Source: Panax quinquefolius (Eukaryota > Streptophyta > Magnoliopsida > Apiales > Araliaceae). From it: a DNA stretch of 64,000 nucleotides. A model generated the notes under the pieces. That model saw only the letters and a list, made by a program, of their open reading frames with translations, was not told the DNA's origin and did not search any database. Of this stretch, positions 57,601-64,000 are shown in pieces (within the stretch, counting starts at the first letter, position 1; each line of letters starts with the position of its first letter). The stretch lies in assembly GCA_020205615.1 (NCBI GenBank), contig CM035162.1, forward strand, positions 33,816,479 to 33,880,478, in the 5' to 3' direction. Position numbers and translations under genes: made by a program.

Positions 57601-59991
57601 AGTTATGGGCCCACACACGTCATGTCGGCGTCGCATAAATATTCCCGACAAATATTTAATATTCCACGACCAAACGAATATTCCCCGACAAAAATGAATA
57701 TTTTATAACCACTTGCTTATTTTGAAATATTTATGTATTTAACCCTTAACTATCCACATTAATCAAATCAACCCTTACTATTTCAAAATAATAAATAAAG
57801 GAAATTCCTTTTATTTAAAAAAATTTTGGTCTTACATTTTATCCTTGTAACAACAATCAATATACATCCGAATCAAATATTCATCTTTGCACTACAGCCA
57901 AAGATATTCATCACCGGGTCATGTTCATTTAAACACTGCTCATCTTTGCACTCACAGCCAAAAAGATATTAATCGATCGGTCATGTTCATCTCAACACTG
58001 CTCATCTTTGCACTACAGTGCCAAAGATATTCTTCAGAAATCATTCATCTTTGCACCACAGCCAAAGATATTCAATAATATCATCATTTAAGACCGAGGA
58101 TGATGAAAAATATTTTTAAAGAAACGAATCTAGTGGAACAAAATGACAAGGATTAAGGATTAAGGATTCGTACTTTGTTTTATCCATGTCCAACAATACC
58201 CCAAAAATAATCACAAAGTGGTGTAAAATTCAAGAATGATCAAAACATGGATACAATCAAAGCTAGTATCCGAATAGATATTTTGGACTAAAAGAAGAAA
58301 TTTTATTTTTCGATGAATAGTGTCAGATATCGTGAATAAAGGCCAGATACGTGAATAAGAATCTCGACACCAAAAGATAAAAATTCCACAAAAAACATTT
58401 TCACGCTTCATTAATAGTACTCGTGAATAAGAACTCGTGAATAGTAACTCATGAATAAGTAACTCGTGAATAGTAACTCATGAATAGTAACCCCGACATG
58501 AAAAAGTTCCAAATTTGATAAAACTTCAGATCAACATTTCAAAGATAATGATATCAAGAAATAATATCATTATTTAAAAAAATAATATCCCTTACCTCAA
58601 AGAATCAAGATTTCTAAGGAAAGGCTCAAGTGATTCGAATGAAACTTGTCTTTAACAAAGAACTCTCAAAGTATCTAAATACTCACAAAATACGCTCAAT
58701 AATATAGAGAGAAAGAGAGAAAACTTTGTTTCGTGTGATTTTCACTCTAACTTAGCCCTCTATTTATAGGAAAATGTTAAATTACCAAGCAGACTTGACC
58801 TCGCTACACCGATGGCTTTACCGCTACTATTGCCACCCACCACATTTGAAATAAAATTCAGCACATTTCTTCACCAACCACAAGTGGGGACCACTCAATT
58901 CTAGAATTTTCCACCAAAATCAATTATAAACCTAATTTCTGAATCCGACACCTCTTAAAATTCACAAAAAATCATTCGTGCATTTTTAACGGTTCAAAAT
59001 TTGTTGACATATACTCAACTTATGTATGTATAATATACCCAAAAATTACCACAATCCAAATCATGGGATTAAAAATTATAACCCCTTAATATATCTCAAA
59101 ACCCCCGATTTAATTTTTAATACCTCCAATCCGATAAAATACCGATAAAACACCTCAACAATAATTTCTTCATTTATAACCACATAAATAAATCCATCAT
59201 TTATATCCACATAAAATAAATATTTCTTTATCATATGAATCAATAATTAATTATTCACAAATAATATTATGTAATCACAATTATGACAACCCAGCCGCTC
59301 CTGTGAGAAAGAGGGCTTTCCGATAAGGATTTCTCCTCATCTTGCCAAGCAATTAGGTGACCAAACCTCTCCTCGATGTAACTTTCTAGACATTGCCAAT
59401 AATGCTATCTAATAATATTATTCAAATAATATGAATTATTGATCCGATAATGGAGATAATGTGCGGGTTGACAATTATTGAACAAACAATAATATAAAAT
59501 ATCAACGCAAGAATTATTGAATCAATAAAATAAAATATTGAATAAGAATTCATCGTGGAAAATTATTGAGTAAAGCCTCTTCACGTAAGGATCAATAATT
59601 CAACAATACTGCAATAATACCGGCGCCATCTTTGTGCAACCACGCCAGACATCGTATTTTAACCAACCGGTATTCCAACAAAGATTAATCTCAGAATAAC
59701 TACGCCGTTGTTTTTAACCAACTTATATTTGTCGCTTTCTTCATCCAATCGCTTTCAGTTATGGGGCCCACACATACGCTCGCGGCCGTGCATTTAATAT
59801 TCCCCGACAAAGATTTAATATTCCACGACCAAACGAATATTCCCGACAAAATGAATATTTTATAACCACTGCTTATTTTGAAATATTTATGATTTAACCC
59901 TTAACTATCCACATTAATCAAATCAACCCTTACTATTTCAAAATAATAAATAAAGGAAATTCCTTTTATTTAAAAAATTTGGGGTCTTACA
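54669..59991 (-). repeat. D 3' LTR (subfamily II), split by S3
   Basis: 54669-55176 and 57842-59991 together give about 2.66 kb, with ends TGTGACGCCCCC and GGGGTCTTACA. Hairpin units lie at 57885-58075, the 13-bp cluster at 58400-58490 and the inverted TATA box at 58761-58768. Confidence 0.9.
55177..57836 (-). mobile_element. S3: solo gypsy LTR (subfamily II, 2660 bp) inside the D LTR
   Basis: It begins TGTGGACGCCCC, ends GGTCTTACA and is flanked by TTTTA at 55172-55176 and 57837-57841. It closely resembles its host LTR, so the pair looks like a tandem repeat at first sight. Hairpin units lie at 55715-55900 and the inverted TATA box at 56615-56622. Confidence 0.92.
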
Positions 59992-61500
59992 ACCTCCCTC
60001 CTTATGAAATTTCGTCCTCGAAATCGACGACGCACTCGGTGTTTGAAAAGGTGAGGATACCTCGCTTTCATTTCCGCTTTCCAATTCCTGTGTCATTTCT
60101 CTATAGCATGATTCCTCCACAAAACTTTAACTTGTGGTATGACCTTTCATAGCTGTAGGGACATGCTCCTTCCTATCCAAGATCTTGATAGTACCTCCTC
60201 ACACGTTAAGTCTTCTGCTACTATCTCGTCCTGGTTCTAACTCAATAACGTGGTTCGGTCTTTCACATATTTATTTAAGTACGGATATGTGAAACACATT
60301 ATGAACACGAGACATACTTTGAGGTAACGCAAGTCTATAGGCTACATTTCCTACTTCGGCCAAGAATTTGAAATGGACCAATAAATCGTGGATTGAGCTT
60401 TTTCTCTTCCCAAATCTTGTAACTCCCTTCCATGGAGCAACTCGCAACAATACATGATCCCTCACATTAAATTCCACGCCCTTTCGATGAAGATCCGCAT
60501 AACTCTTTTGTCGATCTTGAGCCGCTTTGTATACGTTGTCGAATTATTTGGATCTTTTCGGTGAGTATATCGCGTTTAACTCGGGTCCCAACAATGTTGC
60601 TTCACCCACCTCATCCCAACATATTGGAGAACGACATTTTCGCCCATATAATGCTTCGAATGGAGCCACACCTATACTTGCTCGATAATCGTTGTTGTAG
60701 GAGAATTCCACCAATGGTAAATACTTATCCTAACCGCCTTGAAGTTCAGGACACGTAGTCTTAATAAATCTTCAAGAGTTTGAATAGTCCTCTCGATTGT
60801 CTCGTCCGTTTGGGGATGGTATGTCAACTAAATCGCAAACTGCGCTCATAGCTTTTTGCAAGCTAACCCAAAATCTTGAAGTGAATCTTGGGTCACGATC
60901 CAAACTATGGATACAGCATGCCATGCAACCTCACAATCTCATTTACATACATACTAGCAAGACGCTCAAGTGAATAAGTCTCCGTGATTCGGCAAGAAAT
61001 GAGCAGACTTGGTTAATCTATCAACAATAACCCAAATAGCATTGATGCCTTGAGAAACCGTAGGAAGACCCCAGAACGAAATCCATGGTAATGTGTTCCC
61101 ACTTCCATTCCGGAATCTCAAGTGGTTGCAACGGACCCTTAGGTACTAGATGCTCCGCCTTTACACGTTGGCAAGTTAAACACATCGAGATAAACTTTGC
61201 AATCTCTCTCTTCATATTGTTCCACCAAAATGTATGTCAAGATCACGATACATTTTAGTACTTCCAGGATGGATTGCAAATGGTGTATTGTGCGCCTCCA
61301 TCATAATCTTGTACTTCAAATCGAGTCGTTAGGAACACAAAGTCAGAGTGGACTCAAGTATTCCTTCTTCATCAATTCTCGCTTCCTAATAGCTCCTTCT
61401 TGTACTTTCTTCTTCATACGATCGTTCTCCGGCCTGGCTTGAGCAACCTTAACTTTTTCTATTAAAGTTGGCTCTACGCGATACTTGACATCATCGCACT
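59992..61500 (-). pseudogene. D integrase with chromodomain-like tail
   Basis: Minus strand: tether (ELLGSEN..EG, about 61410), H2C2 zinc region with NMKREIAKFISMCLTCQRVK (61215-61155), core EWKWEHITMDF (about 61110-61075) with the first Asp, a second-Asp region (WDPRFTS-like, about 60905-60880), and the C-terminal MEFNVRDHVLLRVAPWKGVTRFGKR...MSRVHNVFHIS (60477-60271), then the chromodomain-like tail near 60230-60010. Frame breaks are frequent. The polypurine tract (AAGGAGGGAGG) adjoins the LTR at 59992-60003. Confidence 0.86.
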
Positions 61501-62720
61501 CGCTCCATATGATACGATCTTCTACTCAACGCGCTACCTACCACGCTCGCTTTACCAGGATGGTATGAATAGTGTGGTCGTAGTCTTCAATAGCTCGAGC
61601 CAACGTCGCCACCGCGATGTTGAGTTCTTTTTGAGTGAAGAAATATTTAAGGCTTTTATGGTCCAATATATCTCCACTTTCTCCCCATATAGATAGTGCC
61701 TCCATATCTTTAAGCGCGAAAACGATCGGGCCGCTAACTCTAGATCATGAGTAGGATAATTCCTCTCATACTCTTTAAGTTGTCGCGAGGCATAGGCTAT
61801 GACTTTCCCACGTTGCATGAGAACACATCCTAACCCTTTGCTCAAGCATCATCAGAGATAACAAATCCATCCGAACCAGATGGTATTGTTAGAACAGTGC
61901 GCCAAATAAGTCTCCTCTTAAGCTCTTGGAAACTTTTCTCGCATTCTTCATTCCAAACGAATTTTGTATCCTTCCGAAAGTTAGCCGAAGTTAATGGAGT
62001 AGCGATTCGAAAACCCTTCCACTAATCTCCGATAATAACCAAATAAGCCCAAAAGCTACGACTTGACCACCGACTTCGTTGTTCTAACTTTTCAGATTGC
62101 TTCAATCTTCACGGATCAACAGATACTCCATGTTTTGACACCACATGCCCAAGAAAGGCTACTTCCTCAAGCCGTAACTCGCATTTCTTCAATTTGGCAT
62201 ATAGTTGGTTTTCATGAAGCCTTTGGAGTACCAAACTTCAAATGGTGCTCATGATCTTCACGACTTTTGGAATATATAAGGATGTCATCAATAAAGACAA
62301 CAACGAATCGATCCAAATATTCCTTGAATACTCGGTTCATCATATCCATGAAAGCCGCAGAGAGCATTAGTTAGTCCGAAAGACATGACTAAGAATTCAT
62401 AATGCCCATACCGAGTTCTCAAGGCGTCTTTTGAATATCCTCGCTTTTAATCTTCAAATTGATGATATCCGTAATCTAAGATCGATTTTTGAAAAGAATT
62501 GTGCCCTTGAATCGGGTCAAACAAGTCATCAATACGAGGTAGAGGATACCTATTCTTGATGGTGACATGGTTCAATTCCCCGATAGTCAATACAAAGTCG
62601 ATACTCCCGCTCTTTTTTTTTACAAATAAAACAGAGCACCCCAAGGAGATGTACTAGATTTAATGAAACCGATGTCCAACAATTCCTCGTAGTTGGACCT
62701 TTAACTCCTCAAGTTCAATA
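61501..62720 (-). pseudogene. D reverse transcriptase and RNase H
   Basis: Minus strand: RT start VLFVKKKSGSIDF (about 62640), [21 protein letters not shown] (about 62580-62510), the [16 protein letters not shown] block that E1 lacks (about 62415-62360), catalytic [11 protein letters not shown] (about 62308-62270), thumb GYYRRLVEGFS (about 62040-62000), then RNase H with [35 protein letters not shown] (61845-61735). Stops and one-base shifts are spread throughout, but no large block is missing. Of the five internal regions it is the most complete RT-RNase H, yet still not translatable. Confidence 0.87.
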
Positions 62721-63400
62721 GGAGCCATTCGATATGGGGTTTTAGAAATGGGCTTTGTACCAGTTCAAGATCAATAAAGAATTCAACTTCACGCTCGGGG
62801 TAGACCGGAGGAAGTTCTTCAGAAATACGCCAGAAAGTCAATAACAACAGAATATTATTCAAATTTGACGTGTCTTTATTCAAATCCATAACATGGGCTA
62901 AGAAAGCTTGACATCCGCTTTTCAATAAACGAATAATTTTTATGATTAGATATGATAGTGATTGATTTTAATGGTTTAGTTCGTGAATTGCATAACAAAG
63001 TTGGTTAGAATATGAAAACTAACAACCTTACGAAAATAATCAATTTTGGCATGATGAGTAGTTAACCAATCAATCCCTAAAATCACATCAAAAGCAAGTA
63101 TCTTTAAAGAGATAAGGTCAACGTGTAAGGTGATGGTGCCAACTTGAATCAAACAAGATTTATAAACAAAGTGGATGTAATGAAAGTTTCTCCTAATGTG
63201 AGTTTCCACAGATAGGTCAAAGTCTAATTTCTCCCGAGTCAAGTTTAAACGTTGAGCACATGCAGAGAGATAAATGAATGGGTAAGACCCCAGATCAAGT
63301 AAGGTATAAACTTCGCAAGAATTTATAAATAGCTTACCCGTGATCACCTCGTTTGGGTTCTCGATTATGACCACCACAACAAACGCTTCTTCCCTAATTG
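62721..63400 (-). pseudogene. D protease and linker
   Basis: Minus strand 63377-62976: ENPNEVITGKLFINSCEVYTLLD, then L-G-S where T-G-S is usual (about 63300-63285), then ACAQRLNLTREKLDFDLSVET and FDVILGIDWLTTHHAKID. After a break near 62976 the linker KSGCQAFLAHVMDLNKDTSNLNN and PPVYPEREVEFFIDLE follows (62925-62750). The active-site threonine is changed by a local rearrangement. Confidence 0.85.
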
Positions 63401-64000
63401 TTGACTTTGACTTTTCCGACGATCTTTTGAGTCACCGTCCCTCATTGAACTATGTTTCGCCACTGCATAATCTCGAAAGCGATATGTCCTTCCTTTCCAC
63501 AACTATAGCATACCTTGAACTGTTGTAGGGCGTTTGGACCGATATGTCCTCTTTTCCGTGATTTTGTAAGATATGACCGGTGGTCGATCTCTCCCTTAGA
63601 ACCGCTTCGCCAAGACCGCTGCGTTTCACATAGTCGTTGTTAAATCTCTTCTTTTTAAAATCTCCTCCGACTCGCTTCTTTTCATTTTCACGACCATGAT
63701 TACCACCGAGTGGTTACCATTTTCTGTCCGTCTCGCTTTTCTCCGCAGTTATCATTATTCGCTGATCGCTATCTCTCGTACGATCCTCGGTTATGGTCCT
63801 CGGTTGACCTGACATTTCGTTATCTCGCTTCTAATAATTGAGCCTCATTTACAACATCTCGAGTAAAGAGAAAGTTTATGAGAAATGAGATATCGACGTA
63901 CGCCGGGTTTCAAACCTCTAAGAAACATCGCGTCATACGCTCCTCATTCTCCACCAAATGAGGTGCAAACTCGATAACTCGCAAACTTTGCCTCGCATCG
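63401..64000 (-). pseudogene. D gag C-terminal part with zinc knuckle remnants, cut by the window edge
   Basis: Minus strand from the right edge: capsid end (about 64000-63890, FGGE*GAYDAMFLRGLKPG, shifted), basic Asn/Gly region (about 63720-63650) and knuckle remnants near 63560 and 63510-63470 (CYSCGKEGHI), the second followed by DY where Cys is expected, as in B. The N-terminus lies outside. Confidence 0.78.

Larger units (their letters stand above)
41834..64000 (+). mobile_element. C: gypsy element (E1 family), plus strand, split by B and D
   Basis: Visible parts are the 5' LTR (41834-43001), primer site (43006), gag (43180-43738 and 53335-53780), zinc knuckles, protease and the first residues of RT up to 54668, where D inserts. 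The remainder of C should lie beyond the right edge, past D. The end coordinate is the window limit. Confidence 0.85.
54669..64000 (-). mobile_element. D: gypsy element (E1 family), minus strand, runs off the right edge
   Basis: It starts TGTGACGCCCCC directly after GGAAT in C (RT linker). Its 3' LTR (54669-59991) is split by S3. Internal sequence from 59992 covers pol and gag in reverse order to the window end. Its 5' LTR and right duplication lie outside. Confidence 0.9.

Noticed and set aside
63265..63300. GTAAGACCCCAGATC in D protease as another LTR start
   Set aside because: Only about 10 bp resemble the LTR end, and protease coding sequence continues on both sides. It looks like a local change, not an insertion.

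Overview
This window looks like repeat-rich, AT-rich nuclear DNA from a flowering plant, most likely a eudicot. The grounds are plant-type long terminal repeat (LTR) retrotransposons with tRNA-iMet-like primer sites, Stowaway-type MITEs, a Mutator-like element, and one intact plant A-type cytochrome P450 gene with a single intron. I found no prokaryotic features, no rRNA or tRNA genes and no CRISPR. The species cannot be named from the sequence alone.

Layout. (1) 1-15.5 kb is a three-level nest. A decayed Ty1/copia element (about 451 to 15466) is split by a solo gypsy LTR (S1, 811-12921, target duplication ATATC). S1 is itself split by a nearly complete Ty3/gypsy chromovirus-like element (E1, 2679-12202, target duplication ATCTT). 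(2) 15.5-21 kb is mostly non-coding. It holds a broken fragment resembling a sugar-phosphate/nucleotide-sugar transporter, a CACTA-like end, a 282-bp Stowaway MITE and small duplications. (3) 21.09-22.83 kb is the one intact host gene, a CYP76-type P450 on the minus strand. (4) 23-25.4 kb holds two Stowaway MITEs of a second family. (5) 25.42-38.41 kb is an internally deleted gypsy element (H) from another lineage. It is interrupted by gypsy element A (25986-33338, minus) and by solo LTR S2 (33546-36599, target duplication GAGGA). (6) 39.2-41.65 kb is a Stowaway MITE split by a 2.1-kb MULE with terminal inverted repeats of about 360 bp, an internal tandem array and a possible captured host fragment. 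(7) 41.83 kb to the window end is another nest. Gypsy element C (plus) is interrupted by element B (43739-53334, minus) and by element D (54669 past the right edge, minus). D's LTR is split by solo LTR S3 (55177-57836, target duplication TTTTA).

E1, A, B, C, D, S1-S3 and the left-edge fragment belong to one gypsy family with LTRs of about 2.6-3.1 kb. The C-terminal pol layout (integrase, then a chromodomain-like tail) and the long LTRs suggest a Tekay/Del-type chromovirus. Two LTR subfamilies can be told apart by their internal hairpin minisatellites. Every pol gene here is broken by stops, frameshifts or deletions, so none looks autonomous. The two elements whose leading LTR can be judged on the plus strand (E1, C) have both lost the TATA region of that LTR, through different deletions.

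I did not find a convincing new biological system. The most informative observations are the resolvable insertion order with matching target duplications, the MULE whose inverted-repeat interior has become a tandem array, the hairpin arrays downstream of the LTR TATA boxes, and a 133-bp segment shared by two different pol deletion junctions.
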